Below are positions 1 to 8,600 of a DNA stretch of 64,000 nucleotides, piece by piece. The translations under genes were made by a program, and so were the position numbers. Source of the stretch: Stenotrophomonas maltophilia. Lineage in GTDB: Bacteria > Pseudomonadota > Gammaproteobacteria > Xanthomonadales > Xanthomonadaceae. Positions within the stretch are counted from its first letter, which is position 1. Every line of letters begins with the position of its first letter. The notes under the pieces were generated by a model. That model worked only from the letters and a program-made list of their open reading frames with translations, ran no database searches and was not told the origin of the DNA. The stretch covers positions 223,550 to 287,549 of the forward strand of contig DEVL01000002.1 of NCBI GenBank assembly GCA_002363385.1, read 5' to 3'.

Positions 1-462
1 CGCGTGCTGGTGACGCTCGCTCACTGCAGTCGCGGCGGCATCCTGGCGGGCGAGCGCCTGCTGCCATGCCTCGGCGATCTGCGCGGTGGTGGCCTCCATG
101 CGGCTGCCGACCGCGTCGATCAGGCCGGCAGCCCGGGCGTCATGTGTTTCGGTGAAGCTGGCCAGGGCCGTGCGCAGGTCGCCGGTGAGCGCAGCATGGG
201 TCTGCTGCTGCGCAGCCTGAGCCTCCTGCCAGCGCTGCGCGGTCGCGTTGAGCTCGGTCGAGACGGCCTCAAGCAACGCGCTGGAGCGCTCGCCATGTTG
301 CTCGGCGAACTGGGCAAGCGCACTGCGCAGCTCTGTCGCCATGGCGTTGTTGGTCTGCTGCTGTGCGGACTGGGCCGCCTGCCAACCGTCAGAGGTGCTG
401 ACCAGCTTCGTGGAGACCGCGTCGAGCAGGCCAAGTGCGCGCTTATCGTGCTGCGCGGCGAA
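1..462 (-). repeat. Tandem 153-bp coding repeats (three units)
   Basis: Three in-frame units of exactly 51 codons lie head to tail in the DUF802 gene, at 462-310, 309-157 and 156-4. Each starts with F-A/T-x-x-H-x-x-R and contains a Q-Q-Q-T core in the first two. A shorter related unit precedes them. The copies have diverged, so they look like an old expansion of the coiled coil and not a recent duplication. Confidence 0.7.
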
Positions 463-1542
463 CCCCTCCAGCGTGGCGCGCAGGTCCGTGGTCAGTGCCG
501 CGTTGGTCTGTTGCTGGCTCTCCAGCGCGGCCTGCCAGGACGCGGCGGTGGCGACACGGCTGGCGTCGAAGCCCTCGGTCAACCCGGTCAGTTGGCGCTG
601 CACCGCTTGGGTCACCGTCTCATGCATGGCGGCGTTGGCGCGGGCGATGCCGGCCAGGGTGGTGTCCATCACCGGCTGCAAGGCCGCACCCACCGCGCGT
701 GCGCTTTCGGCGACGCTGTCCTTGAGCGACTGTTCGATGGCGGCGGTCAGGCGGGCATATTCCTCGTCGGCCTTGGCATGGAAGCTCTGCTGGTTCGCCA
801 GCAACCGCTCGCCCGAGACGTTGCTCTGCTGCTCGATCGCGGTGGTCATGGCCTGCAGCCGTTCCACCAGCGCCGGCATCCGTTCGGCCTGCTGCTGCAG
901 CAACCGGAAGGCTTCATTGCGCTGCCAGGACTGCGAGTGCGTGTGCAGGGTGGTCGCGATCTCCACGTCCAGTCGCTGCACCGCTGCCAGGCGCTCACGC
1001 CGGCACAGGGCCGAGAGCAGGCCCAGCATCGCGGAGGTGGCGACACCGGCGATCGAGGTGCCGAACGCGACCGCAAGGCCTTCCACCGGTGCACCCAGTG
1101 AGCCGCGGATCGCCTGCAGGTCGGTCGCGCTTTCCAGCGCCAGTCCGGTCCCGCGCAACGTCGCCATCATGCCGAGCAGGGTGCCGAGCATGCCCAGCAG
1201 CACCAGCAGCCCGACCAGGTAAGGCGTCAGGACCGGACCGGGCAGGGCAACGCGCTCGCCTTCCACGCGCAGACGCACGGCATTGCGAAGGCTGGGATGC
1301 AGCTGGCCCAGCCAGGTGGCGAGCCCGGCGCTGGCGGTGCCAGCGCTGACCGTGGCCGCCGTGAGCGAGGCGGTCGCCTGCCGGTAGCGATACAGCTCGA
1401 GGCCACCGGCGAGGTAGCAGACGGCGATCAGCAGGGCGACAGCGAAACCGACCGGATTGGTGCTGGCATAGCCTGCCCCGATCCAGCACACCGCAACAAG
1501 GCCAAGCAGGAAAACAACGTAGTGAAGACTGGTTCTGAACAT
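1..1542 (-). CDS. DUF802-type membrane protein with MotA/TolQ/ExbB-like core and repeat coiled-coil tail (3' part outside the window)
   Basis: The frame is open from an ATG at 1542 to the window edge, giving 514 residues with no stop, so the C-terminus is missing. Two hydrophobic segments lie within residues 5-55. A third at about 100-122 carries LGMLGTLLGMM, and a fourth at about 150-178 carries GLAVAFGTSIAGVATSAMLG. That layout and the LGTLxG and TSxxGxA signatures resemble MotA/TolQ/ExbB ion channels; this is my inference. The rest is an Ala/Gln-rich coiled coil containing tandem 51-residue repeats (DUF802). It starts 10 bp after DUF3348 on the same strand, so the two are probably one operon. 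In related genomes an OmpA/MotB-like gene often follows; here that would lie outside the window. Confidence 0.8.
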   Translation of the reverse strand, partial: MFRTSLHYVVFLLGLVAVCWIGAGYASTNPVGFAVALLIAVCYLAGGLELYRYRQATASLTAATVSAGTASAGLATWLGQLHPSLRNAVRLRVEGERVALPGPVLTPYLVGLLVLLGMLGTLLGMMATLRGTGLALESATDLQAIRGSLGAPVEGLAVAFGTSIAGVATSAMLGLLSALCRRERLAAVQRLDVEIATTLHTHSQSWQRNEAFRLLQQQAERMPALVERLQAMTTAIEQQSNVSGERLLANQQSFHAKADEEYARLTAAIEQSLKDSVAESARAVGAALQPVMDTTLAGIARANAAMHETVTQAVQRQLTGLTEGFDASRVATAASWQAALESQQQTNAALTTDLRATLEGFAAQHDKRALGLLDAVSTKLVSTSDGWQAAQSAQQQTNNAMATELRSALAQFAEQHGERSSALLEAVSTELNATAQRWQEAQAAQQQTHAALTGDLRTALASFTETHDARAAGLIDAVGSRMEATTAQIAEAWQQALARQDAAATAVSERHQHA

Positions 1543-1552
1543 GACGTCCCGG

Positions 1553-2227
1553 TTAGTGGGTGCGAAGCGCTGCAAGCAGCCCTTCTATCGGTTGAAAACG
1601 AACATCCAGCTCGGCCAGCAGCAGGCTCTGCATGTCACGGCGGAACACCTCGAGCCACGCATCATCGCTGCCCGCATCGCGCAGGCGCTCGAAATGCACG
1701 CCGAGCAGCACCGGTACCTTGGCCAGCAGGCTGTACTCCCGCGCGCTCAGGGTCTGATCCATCAGCGCGTCGACTTCGGCGAGCCTGGCCATCTCAGGCG
1801 AGGTGCGGGTCAACATGTCGCGAAGCCGACCGCGCAGGCGGCTGGTGTCCCGGAGCATGGCCCGCTGCAACGCCAGATAGCGCTCGCGGAACGCGGTGTA
1901 CTCAACAGTGCCGTTCGTACCGTCGGCCGCCACCTGGGAAGGGTGTTTGGCACCCTCAGGTTCCTGAACGATGGTCGCCTCCAACGCAGCGCGGAGCCGC
2001 CGGCACTCAGCGTCCTCGTCGGCATCGAAATCCGGGCCGTCCACGGCAGGTGGAAGCCGGCCATCGAGCGCCTTGGACAAGGTGACCGCCCGCGTCCAGT
2101 CCACCCACTCGCTGAGCCGGTCTGACAGGGCAGGGCCCGCCGAGGACAGGTTGCTCTCGGCAAGGCGGGCCAGCAGCCGGATGAAGGCCGGGCCGGGGAC
2201 AGGCGTCCGTTGCGCGGTTTTGGCCAT
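1553..2227 (-). CDS. DUF3348 family protein
   Basis: This 224-residue protein has no signal peptide or membrane segment, so it is probably cytoplasmic. It starts MAKTAQRTPVPGPAFIRLLA and is mostly helical by composition, with many Arg, Leu and Glu. The family is recognised from its N-terminus and from its place directly before a DUF802 gene, a pairing known in Xanthomonas, Stenotrophomonas and Burkholderia. Its function is unknown. Only 10 bp separate its stop from the DUF802 start, so I infer that it works with that membrane protein, perhaps as a cytoplasmic partner. Confidence 0.75.
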   Translation of the reverse strand: MAKTAQRTPVPGPAFIRLLARLAESNLSSAGPALSDRLSEWVDWTRAVTLSKALDGRLPPAVDGPDFDADEDAECRRLRAALEATIVQEPEGAKHPSQVAADGTNGTVEYTAFRERYLALQRAMLRDTSRLRGRLRDMLTRTSPEMARLAEVDALMDQTLSAREYSLLAKVPVLLGVHFERLRDAGSDDAWLEVFRRDMQSLLLAELDVRFQPIEGLLAALRTH

Positions 2228-2305
2228 TGTTCCGGTTAAAACGGCGAATTTTACACCGTAATGACTGCAGCCCGCCGGGCCGGGAGGTTCAGGCTGGGCA
2301 GGCGC

Positions 2306-3490
2306 TCACTTGGCGAGCAGGTGCCAGTAGCCGTCCAGCTGCCTCTGCTGGCGGGCAGTCAGCTCTCGACGCAGTGCAACTCGACGCCGCTCGGCCTCGT
2401 CGGCTCGCCCGGCCAGCGTCGACTCGCGCGCAAGTTCCAGCAGGGCGCGCTGCCGCACGCTGAGGTTTCCGAAGGGGTCGAACCAGGAATCCAGGCGGCG
2501 GCTATCCTTCACGCCCGTCCAGGCAAACCGGGCATCACCCGCGGTGGCCGCGATCTGCCGGTAGCGCCGGGTTGCCTCGGCGCGGCTGATGCGCCCCTGC
2601 AGCAGGTCCAATCGCGCGGCCAGCAACTGCACGTCAGGGGTAGCGCCGCTGCCGATGAGCGCATCGACCGTGTCACGCAGGAATGCGTCGTCCCGATTGG
2701 CGGTGCTTGCCTGCATGCCGAGGAGGTTGAACGTGGCCACCGCTACGCGATACTCGCGTCGCTCAAAAGGATGTACCTCTGCGTCGGTTGGGGCACCCAG
2801 ACGCGACGGCTGCACCAGCACGATGCCGGGTTCATCGGCCAGTACCTCATCGATGTCGCGCTTGTGGAACTCACCGACCACCACGACCACGGTGCCGCCG
2901 GGATGCGCACGCGCGGCGGCCGCAATGCGCTTGGCCTGCAGGAACGTGCGATACAGGAACAGGCGACGTGGCAGATCCTGTGCGGTGCGTGCCGCTGGAG
3001 TGAGACTCCATTGCGTGGAGCGCGCCACATTCGCGGCAACATCGGCATGGAAGAGGGTACGTTTGAGCTGCGCCGGCTCGGGGAAGGTCAGGAACTGCTG
3101 GAAACCGCGCGTGGGCCGGATTTCGGGGACCGCCTCCAGATCCATGCCGAAGCCCAGTTGCGCGTCTTCGCTCGAAGGGTGCCAATCGAAGGGGCACAGG
3201 GCGATGTTGCGCTCGCGCGCGAAGGGCACCACCACGTCCTGCACTTCGTAGGTGAACTCATAGAAATCGTTGCGTGCAAATGCTTCCGGCGAGCGCTCGA
3301 TGCAGATCGCATCCGGGTCAGCGCGATCCAGGAACGCAGCCAGCACCGCCGGCCGATCTTCGCGCGCCACCAGTTGCGCCGCATGATCCACGCCCAGCAC
3401 GATCACCTGCGTGGCAGGTTCAGGCACGCTGCTCTTTGCAGGCAGCGACAGCGTCCCCAGCAGCACCCCCACGATCCACATCCTGATCAT
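2306..3490 (-). CDS. Exported TraB/GumN-like protein of unknown function
   Basis: I chose the ATG at 3490 because GGAGG lies 5 nt before it; the open frame runs further upstream but reads like non-coding sequence. The product is 394 residues with an N-terminal signal peptide (MIRMWIVGVLLGTLSLPAKS). After it come VIVLGVDHA, IERSPE (Glu in the first helix region) and VVVVGEFHKRDIDEVL. The spaced H, E and G-E-F-H-K elements recall the TraB/Tiki/EreA-like hydrolase fold, and the protein may match DUF5694. The C-terminal 120 residues are helical and Arg-rich. It is divergent from the esterase at 3666. The family assignment is tentative and no substrate can be given. Confidence 0.6.
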   Translation of the reverse strand: MIRMWIVGVLLGTLSLPAKSSVPEPATQVIVLGVDHAAQLVAREDRPAVLAAFLDRADPDAICIERSPEAFARNDFYEFTYEVQDVVVPFARERNIALCPFDWHPSSEDAQLGFGMDLEAVPEIRPTRGFQQFLTFPEPAQLKRTLFHADVAANVARSTQWSLTPAARTAQDLPRRLFLYRTFLQAKRIAAAARAHPGGTVVVVVGEFHKRDIDEVLADEPGIVLVQPSRLGAPTDAEVHPFERREYRVAVATFNLLGMQASTANRDDAFLRDTVDALIGSGATPDVQLLAARLDLLQGRISRAEATRRYRQIAATAGDARFAWTGVKDSRRLDSWFDPFGNLSVRQRALLELARESTLAGRADEAERRRVALRRELTARQQRQLDGYWHLLAK

Positions 3491-3665
3491 CCAGCCTCCA
3501 TGTGATACACGTTGTGGGGAGCAGAGTGGCAGGCTGCAGGGCAGAATGCGGGTGCCGAAAGTTGTAGTCAGGGCGCCGGCGAGCACGGATCCGGATGCTT
3601 CGGCGTGCCGTGACGGCGAGGCAGCGGCTATGCTGTGGGCCGATTTCGCATAGGGAGTACAGCAG

Positions 3666-4778
3666 ATGGGATCGACCCGCACCTTCGGGTTGCTGGCGCT
3701 GTTGGTGGCGGCCAGCGGAACGGTTATCGCGGCTACGCCCGCTGCGTCGCTTGAGGACGGCGTCCGCAACGTGCCCCGGTTCGCTTTGCCGCTGTCGCCG
3801 TATCTGAGCCCGGAAGCACAGGCCGTGATGCGCAGTGCTGTCGCCCACGGCGACCCGGTCGCGAAGATGGACAACGCCACCGTGCTCAAGGAACTGGCGA
3901 CTATCCGCAAGGGTGCCGATGACTGGGCGTATGGCGAGATCAAGGCGCTGCGCCAGCGCTATCCGGTGGAGCTGCACCACGAAACTTGGAATGGCGTACC
4001 GGTGGTACGTGTCGAGCCACGCAGTGCGCCAGCCGATTCGGCGCAGCGGCGCCTGTTGATCGAACTGCATGGCGGCGCGTTCGTGTTCGGCCGCGCTGAC
4101 AGCCTCGGCCTGCTGGAGGCGATTCCGGTCGCGGCCATGACCGGGGCCACGGTCGTGGCGGTGGAGTACCGGCAAGGCCCGGAGCATCAGTTTCCGGCCG
4201 CGAGTGAGGATGTGGCCGCGGTCTACCGGGCGGCGCTGGAGAAGATGCCGGCACGGCACATCGGTCTGTTCGGCTGCTCGGCCGGCGGCGTGCTCACGGG
4301 CGAATCGCTGGCGTGGTTCGCCAAGGAGAAGCTGCCGATGCCGGCCGCGGCCGGCCTGTTCTGCGCCGGCGGCGATGCACGCTACGGCGGCGACTCCCGC
4401 TATGTGGCGGCGGCCGTCACCGATGCACTGCTGCCGCATGCTGACGGCACGTTGCCGATCATGGAGGACCTGTACTACGGGAAGGTGGATTTCCGTGATC
4501 CACTCGTGTCGCCGGTGTTCTCCGATGCAGTCCTCGCGCAGTTCCCACCGACCCTGTTCATCACCGCCACCCGTGCGGCGGAGCTGAGCAACGTGTCCTA
4601 TACGCATTCCCGGCTGGTGGACCTGGGCCGCGAGTCGGATCTGCACGTCTGGGACGGGCTGGGCCACGCGTTTCATCTGGATGCCCGCCTGCCCGAGAGC
4701 CAGCAGGCTTACCGGGTGATGGCCCGGTTCTTCACCCGCCACCTGGACATGCCGCTACCGCCAGCGCCTGTGGAGTAG
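3666..4778 (+). CDS. Exported alpha/beta hydrolase (HSL-type esterase)
   Basis: The protein has 370 residues with a signal peptide at about 1-22 (MGSTRTFGLLALLVAASGTV). HGGAFVFG is the oxyanion-hole motif of the hormone-sensitive lipase group, GCSAGG holds the nucleophile serine, and GLGHAFH near the C-terminus supplies the histidine. It should hydrolyse short-chain or acetyl esters in the periplasm; the natural substrate cannot be read from the sequence. The gene is divergent from 2306-3490, with a shared 175-bp upstream region. A perfect inverted repeat lies 13 bp after its stop. Confidence 0.8.
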   Translation: MGSTRTFGLLALLVAASGTVIAATPAASLEDGVRNVPRFALPLSPYLSPEAQAVMRSAVAHGDPVAKMDNATVLKELATIRKGADDWAYGEIKALRQRYPVELHHETWNGVPVVRVEPRSAPADSAQRRLLIELHGGAFVFGRADSLGLLEAIPVAAMTGATVVAVEYRQGPEHQFPAASEDVAAVYRAALEKMPARHIGLFGCSAGGVLTGESLAWFAKEKLPMPAAAGLFCAGGDARYGGDSRYVAAAVTDALLPHADGTLPIMEDLYYGKVDFRDPLVSPVFSDAVLAQFPPTLFITATRAAELSNVSYTHSRLVDLGRESDLHVWDGLGHAFHLDARLPESQQAYRVMARFFTRHLDMPLPPAPVE

Positions 4779-4791
4779 GGCGCACAGGCGT

Positions 4792-4820
4792 TGCATACGG
4801 AATGCATACATCCGTATGCA
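4792..4820. repeat. Perfect 10-bp inverted repeat, 9-nt loop
   Basis: TGCATACGGA (4792-4801) and TCCGTATGCA (4811-4820) are exact reverse complements. The 9-nt loop itself contains ATGCAT. It sits 13 bp after the esterase stop and about 75 bp before the next gene. No T-run follows, so an operator is as likely as a terminator. Confidence 0.6.
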
Positions 4821-4894
4821 CGGTGCTTACATGGGGTTGCCTACGGTGGAACCCGAGTGCACCCGCGCTCGGTTTTTCCCATAAGGAGTAGATG

Positions 4895-5308
4895 ATGAGC
4901 CAGCAGATTCCCGAAGGTACCCTCGTTGTTGTCGCCGACGGCGGCTCGGCCCGCGTGTTCACCAACGTTGGCACCGCGCACAAGCTTCAACTCAAGCAGG
5001 AGGGGGAACTTCAGCTGCAGGCCGTCAGCGAAACCGGCGCCTCGGGGCAGGGCCCCTCCGGCTCGGTGCCACAGGACATGACGATCTCCCAGCTCAATGA
5101 AGCCACGTTTGCCAAGCAGGTCGCCGCGCAGTTGAACGAAGATGCGCTGAAGAACCGCTACGCGCACCTGATCCTGATCGCCGACCCGCAGACGCTGGGC
5201 CGCATCCGCCCGTTGCTGCACAAAGAAACCCAGGAGCGGCTGATCAAGGATCTGGCGAAGGATTACACCAACGCACCGCTGGAGGACATCCAGCGCGCAC
5301 TGTCCTGA
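4895..5308 (+). CDS. Host attachment protein family (AtsE/baeRF-like)
   Basis: This 137-residue soluble protein begins MSQQIPEGTLVVVADGGSARVF. The N-terminal VVVADGGxARVF strand and the later LILIADPQTLGRIRPLL segment are typical of the family named for host-cell attachment (an eRF1/archaeal-release-factor-like RNase-H-type fold). The actual role is not established. I chose the second ATG (4895) because AAGGAG at 4883-4888 sits 6 nt before it; the first ATG at 4892 would have only 3 nt. The thioredoxin gene follows after 9 bp, so the two are probably co-transcribed. Confidence 0.75.
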   Translation: MSQQIPEGTLVVVADGGSARVFTNVGTAHKLQLKQEGELQLQAVSETGASGQGPSGSVPQDMTISQLNEATFAKQVAAQLNEDALKNRYAHLILIADPQTLGRIRPLLHKETQERLIKDLAKDYTNAPLEDIQRALS

Positions 5309-5317
5309 GAACCGCTC

Positions 5318-5647
5318 ATGGCCTTCGTTCGTGAGTACAGCCCCTCCGACATCACCCGTGCCGACATCGATGCCGGCAGCGGATGGGTGATGCTGGAGTT
5401 CGGCACCGGTTGGTGCGGCCATTGCAGTGCCGCCCAGCCCCTGCTGCAGAAGTTTCTCGGCGGCTACGACGCTACGCACCTGAAGGTCGAAGATGGGAAG
5501 GGGCGGCCGTTGGGCCGCTCCTTTGCTGTGAAGCTGTGGCCGACGGTGATTCTGTTGCGCGATGGCCGCGAAATCGCGCGTGCAGTGCGGCCGCACGAGC
5601 GCGACGATCTCGCGCCATTGATCGACGCATTGGAGCGCGGGCAGTAA
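5318..5647 (+). CDS. Thioredoxin family protein
   Basis: The protein has 109 residues and a thioredoxin-like fold. The active site is W-C-G-H-C (Cys33 and Cys36) within MLEFGTGWCGHCSAAQP, and the cis-proline stretch is KLWPTVILL. The CGHC dipeptide is more oxidising than the usual CGPC and resembles that of protein disulphide isomerases. There is no signal peptide, so it should act in the cytoplasm. It follows the host-attachment-type gene after 9 bp. Confidence 0.85.
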   Translation: MAFVREYSPSDITRADIDAGSGWVMLEFGTGWCGHCSAAQPLLQKFLGGYDATHLKVEDGKGRPLGRSFAVKLWPTVILLRDGREIARAVRPHERDDLAPLIDALERGQ

Positions 5648-6030
5648 CGAGCATCCCGCTCTCGAGCGACATTCGCCCTGCCAGATGAGTGTCAGCACAA
5701 CACATTGCCGCATTCCCAGCGCTGCCGACGCGTGTATGCATCGCGTGAAAAGGAGTCAAAACAGCTTGAAACATGCTGTTCCACGCTGCCGACCGGAGCA
5801 GTACGGGGCTCGCGCTGGCCAAATGTAGTAACATGGCCCGCTTGATCACCCCCGGGCCATTGCCCGCTTCCTGGTCATCCATCCCGCAGCGTCGCTGAGT
5901 CCACGCGGCCGTCCGGGATCGTCTGTTGCAACCCCTCTTCGCGCATCGCGCTGTGTCATCAGAGGCGGTATTTCCTGTGCCGTGCGCGGGACCTCGGGCG
6001 CCGCGATGGCCTGCTTCCAGGAGAAAGCAG
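5648..6030 (+). other. Gene-free stretch with a leader hairpin before the transporter
   Basis: I see no convincing gene here. ATGGCCCG (5833-5840) and CGGGCCAT (5853-5860) form an 8-bp stem with a 12-nt loop. The stem begins at the ATG of a possible 21-codon open frame (5833-5898). The stretch presumably holds the promoter of the transporter at 6031. A-rich sequence with AGGAGT at 5751-5756 is not followed by a usable start at the right distance. Confidence 0.4.
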
Positions 6031-7518
6031 ATGCAGGACCTGCCTGCCGCACACGCTCATTTTGGCTGGTTCAAACGCCGCCGCCAGATGCATGTCGACG
6101 AAGTCACCGTCGTTGATCGTCCGATGTTGAAGAAGGCCGTTGGCGCTGCCGCGCTCGGCAACGCGATGGAGTGGTTCGATTTCGGTGTCTACGGCTACCT
6201 GGCCGTGACCCTCGGCCACGTGTTCTTCCCCGACAGCAGCCCGACCGCGCAGCTGATCGCCACCTTCGCCACCTTCACCGTCGCCTTTCTGGTGCGCCCG
6301 CTGGGCGGGCTGGTGTTCGGCCCGCTGGGTGACAAGTACGGGCGGCAGAAGGTACTCGCGGCCACCATGATCCTGATGGCTGCAGGCACCTTCAGCATCG
6401 GCCTGATTCCCTCGTACGACCGCATCGGCATCTGGGCACCGGCGCTGTTGCTGCTTGCCCGCATCGTGCAGGGATTCTCCACCGGCGGTGAGTACGGCGG
6501 CGCGGCGACGTTCATCGCCGAGTATTCGACTGACCGAAATCGCGGCCTCATGGGCAGCTGGCTGGAGTTCGGTACGCTGGGTGGCTACATCGCCGGTGCC
6601 GGCACGGTCACCGCACTACACATGGCCCTGAGCAGCACGCACATGCTGGACTGGGGCTGGCGCATTCCGTTCCTGGTGGCCGGCCCGCTGGGTCTGCTTG
6701 GCCTGTACATGCGCATGAAGCTGGAAGAGACGCCGGCCTTCCGCGCGTATGCCGAAGAGGCCGAGAAGCGCGATCACGAGCGCCCGGGCCTGGGCGCGCT
6801 GTTCCGCGTGCATTGGGCACAGCTGCTGATCTGCGTCGGCCTGGTGCTGGTGTTCAACGTCACCGATTACATGCTGCTGACCTACATGCCCAGCTACCTC
6901 AGCGTCACCATGGGCTATGCCGAAAGCAAAGGCCTGCTGCTGATCATCATCGTGATGCTGGTGATGATGCCGCTCAATGTGGTGGGTGGATTGTTCAGCG
7001 ATCGCCTGGGCCGTCGCCCGATGATCATCGGTGCCTGCATCGCGCTGTTCCTGCTGGCGATCCCGTGCCTGAAACTGGTGGGCAGCGGCAATGACTGGTT
7101 GATCTTTCTGGGGCTGATGCTGCTCGGGCTGGCGTTGGTGTGCTTCACCAGCTCGATGCCGTCCACGCTGCCGGCGCTGTTCTACACGCCGGTGCGCTAC
7201 AGCGCGCTGTCGATCGCCTTCAACGTCTCGGTCTCGCTGTTCGGGGGTACCACGCCGCTGGTGACTGCCTGGCTGGTGGAGCGCACCGGTGATCCGCTGG
7301 TGCCCGCTTACTACCTGATGGGCGCGGCGGTGATCGGCGTGATCACCATGCTGTTCGTGCGCGAGACCGCCGGCATGCCGCTGCGTGGCTCCCCGCCGGC
7401 GGTGGCGAGCGAAGCCGAAGCGCGCGCGTTGATGCGCAGTGATGAGCCGGTCACGGTGGACGCGACCCAGCCCATGCTGCCCGAGGCGGCGGTACCGGAC
7501 TCGGCACGGCCGGCGTAA
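6031..7518 (+). CDS. MFS transporter, ProP-like proton symporter
   Basis: I chose the ATG at 6031 because AGGAGAAAG lies just before it; the open frame extends upstream without protein-like sequence. The 495-residue product has 12 predicted membrane segments. It carries the metabolite/H+ symporter signatures GNAMEWFDFGVYGY (TM1), GPLGDKYGRQKVL (loop 2-3) and GGEYGGAA (TM4-5), followed by FSDRLGRRPMI. These match the ProP/ShiA subfamily, which imports proline/betaine or carboxylates with protons. The tail of about 50 hydrophilic residues is much shorter than the ProP coiled coil, so osmosensing is not assured. The exact substrate is unknown. Confidence 0.85.
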   Translation: MQDLPAAHAHFGWFKRRRQMHVDEVTVVDRPMLKKAVGAAALGNAMEWFDFGVYGYLAVTLGHVFFPDSSPTAQLIATFATFTVAFLVRPLGGLVFGPLGDKYGRQKVLAATMILMAAGTFSIGLIPSYDRIGIWAPALLLLARIVQGFSTGGEYGGAATFIAEYSTDRNRGLMGSWLEFGTLGGYIAGAGTVTALHMALSSTHMLDWGWRIPFLVAGPLGLLGLYMRMKLEETPAFRAYAEEAEKRDHERPGLGALFRVHWAQLLICVGLVLVFNVTDYMLLTYMPSYLSVTMGYAESKGLLLIIIVMLVMMPLNVVGGLFSDRLGRRPMIIGACIALFLLAIPCLKLVGSGNDWLIFLGLMLLGLALVCFTSSMPSTLPALFYTPVRYSALSIAFNVSVSLFGGTTPLVTAWLVERTGDPLVPAYYLMGAAVIGVITMLFVRETAGMPLRGSPPAVASEAEARALMRSDEPVTVDATQPMLPEAAVPDSARPA

Positions 7519-7550
7519 GCCGGGACGGCATGCGCCCGCCTGGCGATGGA

Positions 7551-8600
7551 CTACGGACGGGCGACCAAGCGGTAATGGTCGTCCAGCTCTGGTCCGCCGC
7601 CACGATCAGCGCTGCCCGCGACCACGTGCAGCGCACCGTTCAGCACCGCCGCCTGCATGCCGTGTCGCCCGACCGGCAGCGGCGGCAGCCGCTCCCAGCG
7701 CTGAAGGGCGGGGCTCCAGGCCTCCACCTCTGCGTGCGCGGCCGTGTGCGCATCGCTTTCGCCGCCGATCACAACGATCCTGTCATTCCAGGCAACCGTG
7801 GCCGTGCCTGAGCGTGGGGTCGGCAGGGGCGAGGGAAGGGTGGACCAGCGGCCCGATGCGATATCGAAGACGTCCACGGCTGCCACCGACTGCATCCCCG
7901 ACGCATTGCTGCCATGGGCGCTGACCCGGCCACCGGCGGCGTAGAGCGCGCCGTCCAATACCGCCGCGTGGAAGTGGTCGCGCGCATGCGGTGCATCCGG
8001 CAGCGCTGTCCACTGCCCCGTCGCGGGATCGAAGACATCCAGCCATGGCACCACGCCACCGGTGTGCCCACGCGTTACACCACCGACCAGATAGAACTGG
8101 CCCGCGTGCAACGCAACGCCACTGGCACCGCGAGCGCGGCCTGCCGGCAGCGATGGCCCCTGTTGCCACGCATCCGCCGTCGGGTCGTAGATCCACAGCG
8201 CAGGAACGGCGGGCTCGGCTGGGAAGTCGCCGGTCAAGGCCCCCATCACCCAGATACGGCCGTCGTAGGCGAGTGCCTGAGTGTGGTGAAGCTGTTCCAG
8301 TGGAGGTCGTGCGCCGGAGGTCCAGCCTCCGCTGGCGGGATCGAAGACCTCCAGGGGGCGTTCACCACGTCCCCCCAGCAGATAGAGTTTGCCATCAAGC
8401 GCGACCAAGGCACTTTCGTGTCGCGCGGTGGGTGGATGTCCGCTCTGGTGCGCTGTCCATGTCAGCGCTGCCGCTGATGGTCCAGAGGCCCCGGTGGATG
8501 CAGCACCACCGTTGTGAGCGGTTCGCCCCGCACACGCGGCGAGCAGTGCAGCAGCGATGAGGGAGGTTGCCATGAGGCAGGTGCGGCGGCGTAACACCAT
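7551..8600 (-). CDS. Kelch-repeat lipoprotein
   Basis: The protein has 349 residues with a lipoprotein signal; LLAAC puts the modified cysteine at residue 23. The mature part contains repeated G-G-x-x-x units (LYLLGGRG, FYLVGGVT, LYAAGGRV, IVVIGGES), each followed by a W/Y-x-P pattern, as in Kelch beta-propellers of five or six blades. Such periplasmic lipoproteins often bind sugars or partner proteins; NanM-like mutarotases share the fold. It is divergent from the GH92 gene across 136 bp, so a role in glycan use is possible but unproven. Confidence 0.8.
   Translation of the reverse strand: MVLRRRTCLMATSLIAAALLAACAGRTAHNGGAASTGASGPSAAALTWTAHQSGHPPTARHESALVALDGKLYLLGGRGERPLEVFDPASGGWTSGARPPLEQLHHTQALAYDGRIWVMGALTGDFPAEPAVPALWIYDPTADAWQQGPSLPAGRARGASGVALHAGQFYLVGGVTRGHTGGVVPWLDVFDPATGQWTALPDAPHARDHFHAAVLDGALYAAGGRVSAHGSNASGMQSVAAVDVFDIASGRWSTLPSPLPTPRSGTATVAWNDRIVVIGGESDAHTAAHAEVEAWSPALQRWERLPPLPVGRHGMQAAVLNGALHVVAGSADRGGGPELDDHYRLVARP

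Noticed and set aside
4..1101. Long plus-strand open frame of 365 codons
   Set aside because: It is antisense to the DUF802 gene, whose minus-strand frame has clear membrane segments and exact 51-codon repeats. The plus frame is Arg/Gly/Gln-rich shadow sequence.
2261..3505. Plus-strand open frame of 414 codons
   Set aside because: Antisense to the TraB-like gene, which has a signal peptide and an SD sequence; the plus frame has neither.
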